64,000 nt of DNA from Sinosporangium siamense (GCF_016863435.1 NZ_BOOW01000044.1:1-64000); one strand, 5' to 3'. Positions 36,448 through 46,079 are shown, counted from the first letter of the stretch. A program made the numbers and translations. The notes: generated by a model from the sequence alone, not told the origin.

Positions 36448-37101
36448 CTACTCGGGACGGGTGAGTCCCAGCAGGGTGAAGGAGTGGGACATCCCCCTTA
36501 CGACGCGGACCTGCAGGCCCGTTGTGCCGAGCAGGTGCATGTAACCCGACAGGCTCCACTCCATGCCGCACTCGGGCGGTCGAGGCCAGCGGAACTTGTT
36601 GCAGGTGTCCAGGCAGTCCTCGAGTTTCGGCGGGCACGCGCAGGCGTGATCGTCAGGTGGTGTCTCAGGGGGCATGTTGTCTATCGCCAGGAGCCAGCCG
36701 CCCGGCGGAATTCCTCCTCGGATTCCGGCGAGGAAGACCTTGAGGGTCTCGTGGGTCCAGTGCTCGGAGCGGGACAGGTCGGCGAGCAGGTAGAGGTAGG
36801 CGCCCACGGGCGGGTCGGTTGTGGTGTTGGCGAGCTGTACCTGACATCGGTTGCCTACGCCGCATTCCTGAATGGCGGCCCAGGTGTCGGTGATGTCGGG
36901 TTCGTGTTCGAGTTGGATTCCGCGCCAGGTGGAGTTGAGGTGCAGGAGGGCGGCGAGCGAGGTGCCGTGGGCATTGCCGACGCCGACCATGAGGGCGTTG
37001 TCGGGCGGAGTGCACAGGTCGGCGATGACGAGGGATTGCTCCCAGTGAACGCCGGACAAGTAGTCGATATCGGGGTGCTTGGCGGGTGGTCTTGTGATCA
37101 C
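36448..37101 (-). CDS. possible SAM-methyltransferase-like protein with Cys-rich insert
   Basis: 217 residues from GTG 37101. A Rossmann-like start is visible (NALMVGVGNAHGTSLAALLH near residue 35, RGIQLEHEPDITDTWAAI near 57) and a later strand (GGWLLAIDNMP near 130), consistent with a class I methyltransferase or an O-methyltransferase-like fold. Then comes an unusual insert with six cysteines (HACACPPKLEDCLDTCNKFR and PPECGMEW, about residues 150-180). It lies between the terminator and the lanthipeptide genes, on the same strand but 280 bases from them. Whether it belongs to that cluster is open. Confidence 0.45.
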   Translation of the reverse strand: MITRPPAKHPDIDYLSGVHWEQSLVIADLCTPPDNALMVGVGNAHGTSLAALLHLNSTWRGIQLEHEPDITDTWAAIQECGVGNRCQVQLANTTTDPPVGAYLYLLADLSRSEHWTHETLKVFLAGIRGGIPPGGWLLAIDNMPPETPPDDHACACPPKLEDCLDTCNKFRWPRPPECGMEWSLSGYMHLLGTTGLQVRVVRGMSHSFTLLGLTRPE

Positions 37102-37384
37102 GTCGGCTCCATTCGTAGTGGTTTCCGATGCGGTGGCCGATAATAAGCAGTTTACTTACATCTCCTGATCGTGTTGACGTGAGCCACTTGCTTCTTGGAT
37201 ACTGCCGACCTCGCAACTCCCGCCGAAGAACTCGGAGCCGGAGGGCGACGATGAACAAGGATGACACCAAGACGGGCCGATGGATATTTAGCTCGGAATA
37301 TTACAGGGCGTGTCGCAGATATTACTGCTGCAATATCCAACAAGGCGGGCCACACACACTCCCTCGCCGTTTCAGGATTAGCGA
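37102..37384. other. intergenic region, lanthipeptide cluster end
   Basis: About 280 bases after the last lanthipeptide gene (37385) and before the GTG of the 36448-37101 gene. It is A+T-richer than its surroundings (for example ATGGATATTTAGCTCGGAAT near 37281). No clear hairpin terminator or ORF resembling a known family. Confidence 0.4.
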
Positions 37385-38221
37385 TCACGCGTCATTGAAG
37401 ATGACATCCTTCGCCGCCGAGGCGATCGCCGCTTGCGCCTGATAGGGAAGCCCGAGACGGTTCCAGTGAAAAATGATGTTGTGGGCGATGACTGCACGGA
37501 TTCCACGCTCGACGAGCAAGCCGTCGTCGCACACGCCTTTCAAGGCTCGCCCCGCACTCTCGAAGGCCGACAGCCAGTCGTGGGCGAAGCACAATCCGCT
37601 CTTGCGTAGCACCGTGGAGGGAGCTGTGTCCACGGTGATGAGGCGTCGAACGCTGCTCTTGAAGTCCTCCCACTTTTCTGCCGGCGCAGGTATCTCCACC
37701 GGGCGCAGGTCATCGGCGATGCTCGCCCAGATGTCACCCTGTTCAAACCAGTCCTGCTCGGCGGCTCTCATCAGGGCGGCACATAGCAGGATTGACAACT
37801 CTCGACGCCTGGCTCCGGCGACCTGTGCGTGGCCTACATACGGGTCGAGGAAAGTGAAGATATGACGGCTGTCGGCATGGAACAATTTGTGGGCAATAAT
37901 CATCCCTGCAGTCCCGCCGAAAGCGTACTTCTCCGGCTCATAGACTTTATCCAACCACCGGGTAGCGCAGTCGGCGGCGACCAGATCGTCAGCAGCACTG
38001 TGTAGAAGATTCATTGATCCGCTGATGGAATCGCTGGTGGCCGGGAGGTAGCGGAAGCGCCACTGCCGTTTGCGAATGAAGAACCATGAACTGATCAGTC
38101 CAGACTCCTCAGCCGAGCGCAACGCAGGGACGAGGTAGACGATCGTGTTGTGCTCAGCAGTCGAAGGATCCGCGAAGTCGACATCGATCTGGAGCCACGG
38201 CTGGTGATCAGAGGCCTTCAT
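37385..38221 (-). CDS. thiopeptide-type bacteriocin biosynthesis domain protein (LanB C-terminal type)
   Basis: 278 residues from ATG 38221. Matches the elimination-domain family attached to or beside LanB dehydratases: WLQIDVDFADP near residue 9, SSWFFIRKRQWRFRYL near 40, EPEKYAFGGTAGMIIAHKLF and HADSRHIF near 95-118. In class I lanthipeptides this domain removes glutamate from glutamylated Ser/Thr. LanB here already carries such a domain at its C-terminus, so this stand-alone copy may act on a subset of residues or with a different partner. 19 bases after LanC. Confidence 0.78.
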   Translation of the reverse strand: MKASDHQPWLQIDVDFADPSTAEHNTIVYLVPALRSAEESGLISSWFFIRKRQWRFRYLPATSDSISGSMNLLHSAADDLVAADCATRWLDKVYEPEKYAFGGTAGMIIAHKLFHADSRHIFTFLDPYVGHAQVAGARRRELSILLCAALMRAAEQDWFEQGDIWASIADDLRPVEIPAPAEKWEDFKSSVRRLITVDTAPSTVLRKSGLCFAHDWLSAFESAGRALKGVCDDGLLVERGIRAVIAHNIIFHWNRLGLPYQAQAAIASAAKDVIFNDA

Positions 38222-38240
38222 TTTCCTCCTCAGCGACCGT

Positions 38241-39506
38241 TTAGTTGAGCAGGAGACAGCTGTCCCAGCTCGAGACTGGGGGATGGCCTGCGGCCGTGGT
38301 CAGCGCGAGCCCGAGCCCGGCAGAGCCGAAGAGCAGGCCGATTTCCATGTTCTGCACTCGACGAGCGAGAAAACGGTCGGCGAGTTTCTGCGGCCAATGG
38401 GTCAGATCACCATGATCGGCATCGCGGGCAAAGCGCCAAACAGTTTGGAACAGACCTGCCGAGCCGTGACACAGGCTGTGGTCGTTGATCAGGCGGGTCT
38501 GGTCGGGGTCGTTGAGGCAACCGAGAAGTGCCGACTCGGCCATACGCTGCCTGGCCAGGTCGGCTGTGGCCAGGCCAGCGAGCTGCTGGGCTCGAGCGAT
38601 GCCCGGGGTGCCGTAGCACCAAGACGGACGTCGAGGCCGCTTCTGCTCTGGTCGACCACGCGCGACTTCGTCGACAGTTACTGTTTCAGGCCACCACGGC
38701 CCAGATTCGCCCTCCTGCAACCAGGCGTCGGTCCAGGAGCAGATCTTCCCAATGGCCGCGACCTGTCCGTCCACGACGATCCCGCGTCTGGCCGCCAACG
38801 AGAGCAGGGTGAGAGGAGCACTGATTCCGTGTGCCATGCCGAAGTCGCCGTGGCCGCCGAGACGGTCGGTGGTTCTGCCACCGGTGGGCGGACAGTCCAC
38901 CCACCAGCCAGGTAGTTCTTGTGCGTCGAGGTCCTCACTGAGTCTGACGAGGTAGGCGAGCACCTGTCGGATGAGGTCGCCGCCGGGATTCCTGCGCAAC
39001 AGGTGTGCGCCCAATCCCGTCAGCCCCCTGAACAGGTCGAACTCCTTTGGATGCGGCTGCCGCCCGCAGTCGATACGCTCGTGGGCTCGGTCGAGGTGGC
39101 GTCGCGTGATGGCATCGAGTTGGGTGTCCAGGGAGGCAAGGGCTCGCTCATAGCGTCCCGGCCGGTCAGCGGCAGCGTGGAGAGTGAAGGCCAGGGCGGG
39201 CGCGCCGAACAAGAGGCCGGCCTGTGGGCCGGTACTGATGGGCATGGCTGTGGCGGCAGCCGTAAGCCACCTATGTGCTGTCTCCCAGTCGCCGACTCCG
39301 GAGGCTGCGCGCTCAACGTGCAGCAGAGCGACGCCGACGGCACCCCTGCTGAGCGACTGGGGATGACCTTCCTGAGTGGATGCGGGGAAAGAGAGCCGGG
39401 TTGCTATCTCAGTTACTTCTGCGCTGTATCTCGCGATGCCCTTGTCTCCTTCGTTCCTCTGCGTGTCATCCAACTGAGGGCAGCGGCACGGGCGAGTCGG
39501 AGGCAT
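38241..39506 (-). CDS. lanC: LanC-type lanthionine cyclase
   Basis: 421 residues if started at ATG 39506, which overlaps the LanB end by 94 bases; the true start may be somewhat later. LanC landmarks: repeated GxxG-type (alpha/alpha) motifs (AHGISAPLTLLSL near residue 230), the zinc ligands in WCYGTPGIARA (Cys near 305) and SLCHGSAG (Cys-His near 355), and EIGLLFGSAGLGLAL near 395. It would catalyse Cys addition to dehydrated residues of the FxLD precursor. A single complete cyclase, part of a leftward operon. Confidence 0.88.
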   Translation of the reverse strand: MPPTRPCRCPQLDDTQRNEGDKGIARYSAEVTEIATRLSFPASTQEGHPQSLSRGAVGVALLHVERAASGVGDWETAHRWLTAAATAMPISTGPQAGLLFGAPALAFTLHAAADRPGRYERALASLDTQLDAITRRHLDRAHERIDCGRQPHPKEFDLFRGLTGLGAHLLRRNPGGDLIRQVLAYLVRLSEDLDAQELPGWWVDCPPTGGRTTDRLGGHGDFGMAHGISAPLTLLSLAARRGIVVDGQVAAIGKICSWTDAWLQEGESGPWWPETVTVDEVARGRPEQKRPRRPSWCYGTPGIARAQQLAGLATADLARQRMAESALLGCLNDPDQTRLINDHSLCHGSAGLFQTVWRFARDADHGDLTHWPQKLADRFLARRVQNMEIGLLFGSAGLGLALTTAAGHPPVSSWDSCLLLN

Positions 39507-42500
39507 AGACGCTCGCTGTCGAAGTCAATTCCTCGCATTCGGGCATGATGCAGGTGCAGCAGGGAGGCCAGAACGGCGTCGGGTTCGGGGCTGGGCCCTG
39601 ACAGTCGGGCGCGATAGTCAGTGATGGCCGCGCAGCGCCGCTTCCATGCGGAAACGAGATGGTTGCCTCCTGGAACAGTGCGCAGGACGGCCCACTCTTC
39701 GCTTGGGTTGGCCAGGTGTACCGCCTGGTCATAGAGGTCACGGTTGATTGGGGTGGCCGGTCGACGGTGAACATGCTCCTTGAGCCAGCCCCAACCGCTT
39801 TGGAGGTCGCCGGTGAATCCGGAGGCCAGGTCAGTGAAGCTCGCCGCTGTGATGGCATGGGTATGTGCGCCGCTGCTCTTGGACAGGGCCAATTGCGCGA
39901 GGGCCACGGCTGAGTCGGCTGCAAACACGGCCTCGGCTGCGGCCATGGTCGCGCCCATGCCGTAACGGCCGACCTCGGGATAGTACGTGTCCAACATGAC
40001 GGTGCGGAGCAGCCCGAGGGATCGAAGTTGTTTTGCCCAGGCGCCCAGGAACTGAGCGGCCGACCCGTAGTGTCCGGGAGCGTGGAGCGGAAACCGTAGG
40101 CGGATGTGGGGGTCGGTGCCGTGGTGCCGGAGAAACCACCAACCATCTATCGGACCATCTCGCCATCTGGTCACCAGGTCGGGCAGGTGATCGGTGAGGA
40201 TGGAGATATGGGCTTCCGAAGGCGCGTGTAATCGGGCGTAGAGCCATGGTGAGCTACCTGGCATGTGGCCGGAATGAAGGGTCGGCGCAATCGCCCCTGC
40301 CGACTTCGGCGCCTGGCGTCTCGGTTGTGTTGGCCATGGCGAAGGGCGTCGGGCCAATGGGAGAACGACTTCGTGGACGCGCCCCTCGGCCCACCCGTAC
40401 TGGTGTAGTTCCGGTGCCTCGGTGAGGGTGGCGGCGCCGTACCTGTCCACATGAGCGCGCAAGGTTGCCAAGTGGGCCGGTTCACCTAGATCGAGGCGGA
40501 GCCGCAAATCACGGTCGCCAAAGAAGACCGAATTGGGGAGGTCGTAGATCCCTCGCCAGTCGTTCCACGCTCGCTCCCACACCGACCAGTCGGCTTGGGA
40601 AGGGGGCAGGTCGGCAGACGACAGATTCCATGTGGCGGGGCATAGCACGGCGCGGCGAAAGCGGATGCGGGGTAGATAGGGCAGATCTGCCGCTGCTCCC
40701 CATGAGAACGGTACGACCGCGGCCGCTTGGCTGGTGGAGATCTCACACAGGAAGCGGGCAAGCGGGTGCGTCGCCTGACGCAACTCCATCGCGTTCACCA
40801 TCACGGCCTCCACCTTGTGTCCCTCCGATAGGGACACAAGGAAAAGACCGTGGGCGTCTCCGCTTACCGCCAGGTCTTCAAGGGGGATGACCTCGTTGGA
40901 AGGCGGCCGATGCTCACCGATGGAGATCTGCGGAAGCATCGCAGGTGTACGGGTGAGGTTCTGCGCCCTCAGCGCCAATGGTGGACACGACACTTGTGCG
41001 AGCTTGGCGTCCACGGCGGCCGTGGGGATACCTGCCAAGGCCGCCATCATGCGGCGACGGTCGTCGTCCGGCAGAAGGTAGAGGAATCGGCCCGCGCTTA
41101 CTCCTGCTTGGCGTCCGGCGCTGAGGATGACCAGGGAAAAGTCGCCGCGGTCAAGTGCATCCACCGTCGGTGCCTGCACGCTGAACCGTAGTTCGGTGTG
41201 TGGGACGACGTGGAGGGACGGCTGTTGGCCGGCAACGGCGGCCATCTCCGATACGTCGCGCTCGTCGAGATGGATTTCGCGTTGGCGGCGCAGGGCGGCT
41301 CGCTGCGCCATGCGTAAGAGCATGCGTTCTCTAGACTGCAGAGAAGCGGGCGGTTTTATGGCCGCGCCACGATATCCGGCGGGGTATCCGAGGCCGACCT
41401 CGAAGTTGGTGATCTGCTGGACTGGGACGACAGCGCCGATGCCGTACCTCTCCAGGAAGCGTGCATGGTAGTCCCGCCAAGCGGTGGTGCCGTGCGGGTG
41501 CGGCGTCAGCCGTACCAATGCCTCTGCTGCTGCCTCGGCCTCTCGTGCCACGGACCACGGCAGGGTCACGACGCCATCGAACCGCAAATCCACCGCCAGA
41601 GACGGCTCGGCGCCACTGCATATTGCTGACATCCGCTTCGCCACGGACGCGCGGATGGCACGGCGTTCTTGTGGCGTGGTCGCGCGGTTATGCCCAGCCA
41701 GTTCACTGCGGAGCATCTCCAGCTCGTCCAGGATCGGGTGAGGGGCGCTCGCGTCAACCGTCGTGGGTCGAAGACGATCAATGAGGTGCTCCAGCACGTC
41801 GGTGACATCCATCGCCGCGTTCAGGTTGGTGATCAAGAAGCTGCGTGCCACAAGTTCGGTCACCATCCGCTCGATGACGGCTACCTCGGACGCCGAATAG
41901 TCGGCAGCCAATCTGTCGACGAGCTCACCGACGTTGACAGGTGATCGAGCAATCCGGATCGCACTCTGTACTGCTCGCGTATTGCGAACCGTCACATCAG
42001 CTAGTCTCACCTCGCCCCGACTTCCAGGGCGCTGCCTGTGGGGAATCACCAGCCGATCACCGCGGGCAAACACGGTGCTGTTGGTAGTGACCGAAAGGTG
42101 GCGAAGCACCTCGGCCTGTCCCTCAAGAAGGGTGATTGCCCCCGCCAACCAGGCGGCGTCGGGACGAGCCACCACCTGATGTCGCCCATGCCAATGCAGA
42201 CCCGCTCTGCTGCCGATGCGCGCTGGCCCCACAGCGGCGAAGTATCCAAACGGAGTGGCTCTGCCGGCGGCTCGTAGGAGGTAGCGCAGCACCGACTCCA
42301 CCGCCCGCCGGATCTGCTGAGGAGAACGGGGGCGGCCATCGCAGATCTCGGCAACTCGGCGAGCCAGCGTGGAGCTGGACGTTTCGATGGCCTCTGCGAT
42401 GGCGTGGTTCTCCCACACCTGGCCCAGCCAGCTCCGCCACTCGTCTACTTGAGCCGGGCGGCTACCGATGAGGTCCGGCCATGGAGGAATCGTGTGCGGA

Positions 42501-42571
42501 CTGTCGAGTGCGGCGACCCGGATGATCGCCGCATCGACGGAGTCGAACCGGAGTTGTTCGGTGCCGACCAT
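39413..42571 (-). CDS. lanB: class I lantibiotic dehydratase LanB
   Basis: 1052 residues from ATG 42571. The N-terminal glutamylation region has RYLLRAAGRATPFGYFAAVG near residue 98 (the conserved R-x-TPFG motif), PAGYRGAAIKPP near 405 and LARFLCEISTSQAAAVVPFS near 610. The C-terminal 270 residues form the elimination/thiopeptide-type domain (SPWLYARLHAP; WWFLRHHGTDPHIRLRF; YYPEVGRYGMGATM). It dehydrates Ser and Thr using glutamyl-tRNA. Full length. The short precursor gene lies 32 bases upstream; LanC follows. Confidence 0.9.
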   Translation of the reverse strand: MVGTEQLRFDSVDAAIIRVAALDSPHTIPPWPDLIGSRPAQVDEWRSWLGQVWENHAIAEAIETSSSTLARRVAEICDGRPRSPQQIRRAVESVLRYLLRAAGRATPFGYFAAVGPARIGSRAGLHWHGRHQVVARPDAAWLAGAITLLEGQAEVLRHLSVTTNSTVFARGDRLVIPHRQRPGSRGEVRLADVTVRNTRAVQSAIRIARSPVNVGELVDRLAADYSASEVAVIERMVTELVARSFLITNLNAAMDVTDVLEHLIDRLRPTTVDASAPHPILDELEMLRSELAGHNRATTPQERRAIRASVAKRMSAICSGAEPSLAVDLRFDGVVTLPWSVAREAEAAAEALVRLTPHPHGTTAWRDYHARFLERYGIGAVVPVQQITNFEVGLGYPAGYRGAAIKPPASLQSRERMLLRMAQRAALRRQREIHLDERDVSEMAAVAGQQPSLHVVPHTELRFSVQAPTVDALDRGDFSLVILSAGRQAGVSAGRFLYLLPDDDRRRMMAALAGIPTAAVDAKLAQVSCPPLALRAQNLTRTPAMLPQISIGEHRPPSNEVIPLEDLAVSGDAHGLFLVSLSEGHKVEAVMVNAMELRQATHPLARFLCEISTSQAAAVVPFSWGAAADLPYLPRIRFRRAVLCPATWNLSSADLPPSQADWSVWERAWNDWRGIYDLPNSVFFGDRDLRLRLDLGEPAHLATLRAHVDRYGAATLTEAPELHQYGWAEGRVHEVVLPLARRPSPWPTQPRRQAPKSAGAIAPTLHSGHMPGSSPWLYARLHAPSEAHISILTDHLPDLVTRWRDGPIDGWWFLRHHGTDPHIRLRFPLHAPGHYGSAAQFLGAWAKQLRSLGLLRTVMLDTYYPEVGRYGMGATMAAAEAVFAADSAVALAQLALSKSSGAHTHAITAASFTDLASGFTGDLQSGWGWLKEHVHRRPATPINRDLYDQAVHLANPSEEWAVLRTVPGGNHLVSAWKRRCAAITDYRARLSGPSPEPDAVLASLLHLHHARMRGIDFDSERLCLRLARAAALSWMTRRGTKETRASRDTAQK

Positions 42572-42603
42572 TTCTGATCTCCCGCTATCCGGTGGGCGGG
42601 CGC

Positions 42604-42756
42604 CTAGCAGGTGACTCCGGCACTCTCATCGGTCCCGCCGCAGCCGTCAGCCGTGCAATCCGCTGAGTCGGCGCCGGTGACCTCCAGTCCCGAGTCCACG
42701 AAGGTCACATCGAGATCGAAGTCGGTCAAGTCCGCGGGCAGGGGAATGCCATCCAC
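42604..42756 (-). CDS. lanA: FxLD-family lanthipeptide precursor
   Basis: 50 residues from GTG 42756, chosen for AGAAGGAG 8 bases upstream. The leader contains TDFDLDVTFVDSG, the FxLD motif that binds class I modification enzymes. The tail has three Cys (positions 34, 39, 50) and Ser/Thr at 31, 35, 42, 45 and 49 with many Asp and Gly, so up to three lanthionine rings are possible. No cleavage site or protease gene is obvious. It lies between the FxLD methyltransferase and LanB. Confidence 0.85.
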   Translation of the reverse strand: MDGIPLPADLTDFDLDVTFVDSGLEVTGADSADCTADGCGGTDESAGVTC

Positions 42757-42772
42757 AACAAGAACTCCTTCT

Positions 42773-44059
42773 CTAGGGCGAATTGACCATGCCATCGTGA
42801 TCCGGCCAGGAAATCACGATCTTGCTGTGCCGTTTGGCGAGGACGTACCCGTGCGGAAGCTCGGCATCAGGAGTACTCGCGGGATGGACGGTCATATGCG
42901 GGCTCGGCCGGTTCAGCTGATCCCAGCGGCGGATCTGCTCTGCGAGGCGCTCGGCGACTCCGGCACCGTCAGGTCCATGGCCGTACGCCCCGAACTCGTA
43001 GGTGGTCTGCTCAGGGTCGACCGATCGCAACTTGGCCCTGTAAGCCAGGCTGCCCCCGTCTGCCACGGCAGGTGTACCAAGCCGCCAGGAGGGTGAGACG
43101 ACTCCGGCTTCGACGGCCTGCTGCTTGGCGGTGAGCAGGGCAAAGCCGCGGAGGTTCCCGGCCAGCCAGAGATCCTGGTCGTGGAAAGGCTGCCGCCTGC
43201 CGACGGTGACACCCGACCACACCTGCGCCCGAGGCGAGGCCAGGACACCGCTCAAGGCCGCTTCGTCGACCTGCTGACCCTCGTCCAGCCACAGGCCGAC
43301 CTGCTCCCCATGAAGGGGAACGCCGCGGCCGCGATGCTCACCCATGCCCTGGATGGGGACGAACCCGCACAGCAGGTGGCTCAGGCTTTCCAGGGCGTCG
43401 CCGCGGCGTCGGAAGGCCCAGGAGCGGGTCAGGCCGAATGTACGCAGGGGTACGACAAGGCGCCCGTCGTCGGTGAGCTGCTCTACCCAGGCCGTCGGGA
43501 CTTCCCAGGCGCCGACCGTGACGACGATCCGGTCCCACGGGCCGAACTCCGGCGCGGCGGACTCCCCGTCCATGCGCAGTACCCGGACATCGCGGTATCC
43601 CGCCTTGGCCAGGCAGGCACGTGCGCGATCCACAACGTCCTGGTCGATGTCAATGGAGGTCACCGATCCGTCGGGACCGACCAGCTCACGTAGCAGCGCG
43701 GCGTTGTAGCCGCCGCTGCCGATCTCCAGGACGCGCTTGCCGGACAGCTCTCCGAGCTGGCCGAGCATCATGGCGACCGTCGGAGGGGCCGAGACGGTGC
43801 TCAGCATGACCCCGTGCTCGTCCGACTTGGTGACGACGGAGTCCAGGCTGTAGGCCTGCTGAAGGGAGGCTCCGGGGGTGAAGAGGTGGCGTGGAACCCT
43901 GCGCATGACGGCCTCGACCTCTGGCGGAAGCACCAGGTCAAGCTGCCTATGCCGGTCGGCGATCCGGTCTACGAGAGCAGCGCGCAGCGCGGCTGCATCC
44001 GGATCCGAGTGTGTGCTCTTTCCGGCTGTGTCGGTGTTCACCGGGGGGAGTGTAACCAT
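42773..44059 (-). CDS. methyltransferase, FxLD system (PIMT-like)
   Basis: 428 residues from ATG 44059. The middle carries a protein-L-isoaspartate-methyltransferase-like core: VPRHLFTPGASLQQAYS near residue 55, SAPPTVAMMLGQLGELSG near 90, and VLEIGSGGYNAALLRELVG (SAM motif I) near 110. The C-terminal extension (WLAGNLRGFALL; YGHGPDGAGVAERLAEQIRR) matches the FxLD-associated form. Related enzymes methylate Asp in lanthipeptides and can give isoAsp; the precursor tail here is rich in Asp. First gene of the biosynthetic operon; the precursor starts 17 bases downstream. Confidence 0.85.
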   Translation of the reverse strand: MVTLPPVNTDTAGKSTHSDPDAAALRAALVDRIADRHRQLDLVLPPEVEAVMRRVPRHLFTPGASLQQAYSLDSVVTKSDEHGVMLSTVSAPPTVAMMLGQLGELSGKRVLEIGSGGYNAALLRELVGPDGSVTSIDIDQDVVDRARACLAKAGYRDVRVLRMDGESAAPEFGPWDRIVVTVGAWEVPTAWVEQLTDDGRLVVPLRTFGLTRSWAFRRRGDALESLSHLLCGFVPIQGMGEHRGRGVPLHGEQVGLWLDEGQQVDEAALSGVLASPRAQVWSGVTVGRRQPFHDQDLWLAGNLRGFALLTAKQQAVEAGVVSPSWRLGTPAVADGGSLAYRAKLRSVDPEQTTYEFGAYGHGPDGAGVAERLAEQIRRWDQLNRPSPHMTVHPASTPDAELPHGYVLAKRHSKIVISWPDHDGMVNSP

Positions 44060-44187
44060 GCCGACCTTCCCTTCGCCGACAACTCGCTCCTTGCTTGGCC
44101 GAGTGATTCACCCGTCGGCCGTGGCCCTGCCCAGGGGTGTGCCCGGAGTGTGATCCACGGCGAGCACGGGGGTGGGGTTGCGGGGCT

Positions 44188-45594
44188 TCAGCCAGCCAGC
44201 TCGGAGCGGACGTAGTCGCCAAACTCGTTCGCCTGGGAGCCTGGGAAGTCGGCTTTGAGGCGTTTGGCGAAGCCGAGCGCCCGGTTGCCCGCCCGTGTGG
44301 AGGTCAGCTCTTTCAGGCCGGATATGGCCTGCCGAGCGGTGTCCACCGCCTGGTCAAGGTCCCCCATACCGAGGTAGCTGTCGGCGGCGCTCAATCGGGT
44401 GAGCTGCACCGAACGCGAGTAGGGGTTGCCGAAGCTCCTCATGGCTCTTTCCGCTTGGCTCGTGGCCCGCGAGAAGTCACCGATCTTCCGCCAGCACGAG
44501 CCGGCGTTCCCCGCCAGTTCGGCTTCGTCGAAGTACGCGATCCATTTCGGGTCGCGATCATCCAGTCCCTTGCCGAATGCGTCGTCGGCACTGTGAAGAA
44601 TCCGAGTGATCTGTCGGGCGGTGTGCGGATCCTGTGTGTCTGTGTCGGCCAGCCGTACGGAGAGTGCTCGGGCATGCTTGATCAGCAGCATCGCGAGCAC
44701 CCGCGGTGAAGCCTGCGCCCGTTGGCCCGCCTCAACGGCGGCGGAGGCCAGCCGGACGGCCCAACGGCTCTGGTGCAGGTCGGCGGCCTGGTGGGCGAGC
44801 GAGGCGAGGATACGTGCACCGATGAGGTCGTCCTCTGCGGCCTTGGCGAGTCTGAGCGCCTGGCCGTAGTGCTGTTGGGCCTGACCTTGACGGCCGAGGT
44901 CGAAGGCCATCCAGCCCGCCAGTTCGGTCATCTGGGCCGCGGCGCTGAGGAGTCTGCTCCCGACCTCTTCGGTGTAAGCGCCACGCAGGAGCGGCGTGAG
45001 CGTCGTGCTCATGAACTCTGTGACAGCGGGGCGCACCAGCCCGGCGCCGAAGCGGTGGTCCATTTGGGTGAACGCCTGGTGGGCGTCCAGGACCCGCTGA
45101 ACGTCGGCCAGGCCGACGGATGTCCTTGCGCCGGAGCCCGGTGAGGGGCTCGTCGGCACTGCGGGAGGTGGTGCCGTGTCGAATTGCCAGGCCAGAAGCC
45201 ATTCGCCGAGTGCCGCAGGGACGAATGGCAGTGCTGCGAGCATTCGACGCCTCTGCGCGTCCATTTCCCACCTCCACAACCTCTCGGCCGCCTCCACGCT
45301 GGAGGCGACGGAGTCGAACCCGTTCTCCTCTTCCCAGGGGGCCAGGTCATCGCAGGACGCCTGGGTGTCGAGCCAGCGTTCGACCTCTTCAGCGCCGACC
45401 TGCCAGGCAGCCGCTATCCGGGTGCGATAGACGGGGCGAACGCCCTGTTCACCGCGTTCCCACCGGGCCCAAGTGGTGGGGGACACACCGATCTGTTCCG
45501 CGGCGGCCTCCTGGCTGAGGCCGCGTCGCATGCGCGCTCGGACAAGGCCAGCTCGGCCGTCGCGCTTGTGCGGATGGGTCAGCTTGTTCACCAT
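44188..45594 (-). CDS. HTH-TPR transcriptional regulator
   Basis: 468 residues from ATG 45594. An N-terminal XRE HTH (LVRARMRRGLSQEAAAEQIG and VSPTTWARWERGEQG, residues 17-50) is followed by a tetratricopeptide-like helical region of 350 residues (AQMTELAGWMAFDLGRQGQA; QQHYGQALRLAKAAEDD; YLGMGDLDQAVDTARQAI). This architecture is common in actinobacterial regulators next to RiPP or secondary-metabolite clusters. On the same strand, 128 bases upstream of the FxLD methyltransferase, so it probably controls this cluster. Confidence 0.8.
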   Translation of the reverse strand: MVNKLTHPHKRDGRAGLVRARMRRGLSQEAAAEQIGVSPTTWARWERGEQGVRPVYRTRIAAAWQVGAEEVERWLDTQASCDDLAPWEEENGFDSVASSVEAAERLWRWEMDAQRRRMLAALPFVPAALGEWLLAWQFDTAPPPAVPTSPSPGSGARTSVGLADVQRVLDAHQAFTQMDHRFGAGLVRPAVTEFMSTTLTPLLRGAYTEEVGSRLLSAAAQMTELAGWMAFDLGRQGQAQQHYGQALRLAKAAEDDLIGARILASLAHQAADLHQSRWAVRLASAAVEAGQRAQASPRVLAMLLIKHARALSVRLADTDTQDPHTARQITRILHSADDAFGKGLDDRDPKWIAYFDEAELAGNAGSCWRKIGDFSRATSQAERAMRSFGNPYSRSVQLTRLSAADSYLGMGDLDQAVDTARQAISGLKELTSTRAGNRALGFAKRLKADFPGSQANEFGDYVRSELAG

Positions 45595-46079
45595 GCCTCG
45601 CCCCCTTCGCGTCTAGGGGAACACACATTGAGGGTCGGCGCGGGTCACAGCTCTGTCCCACGCCGAAACGACCAGCAAACGACCAGGACCTCCCCTCGTC
45701 ATCAGTGCCCGGGGTGAGGTTCTGCTTTGAGCCCTCGCCTTTTCATCGTCGATAAGGGGGCCTTACACACTGCCTGTGCAGGAGTGCACTATGCTCACCT
45801 GGGGCCGGAACCGACCCGGCGCTGTCAACGCCCTGACGATAACCCACATCAGGAACCATGTCCTTCCGTCGACATAATGGATGATATCGGGTTTTCCCGA
45901 CAGAGCCCTTGAACGCCTTGATGGAATCAAGTCGGCCTCAAAACGTTCAGAGAACGACCGGCCGAACATCAGGGATCGTTGTCAACACCTAAACGCCTCA
46001 CGAAGTGTTCTTTCTGGAGCCCGGTCGGGGCAGCTACCTTAACCGGAGATAACGCTGCGCACACCTGAAAGGCGCTTCG
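45595..46079. other. intergenic region between divergent regulators
   Basis: About 485 bases separating the leftward HTH-TPR gene from the rightward HATPase gene. Short open frames exist, but none has a recognisable sequence or ribosome site. Relatively A+T-rich around 45840-45970. Promoters in both directions are expected; I cannot define them. Confidence 0.4.

Noticed and set aside
45727-45912. 61-residue frame between the regulators as a RiPP precursor
   Set aside because: No leader-like motif, no ribosome site and poor composition; the FxLD peptide at 42604-42756 is the convincing precursor.
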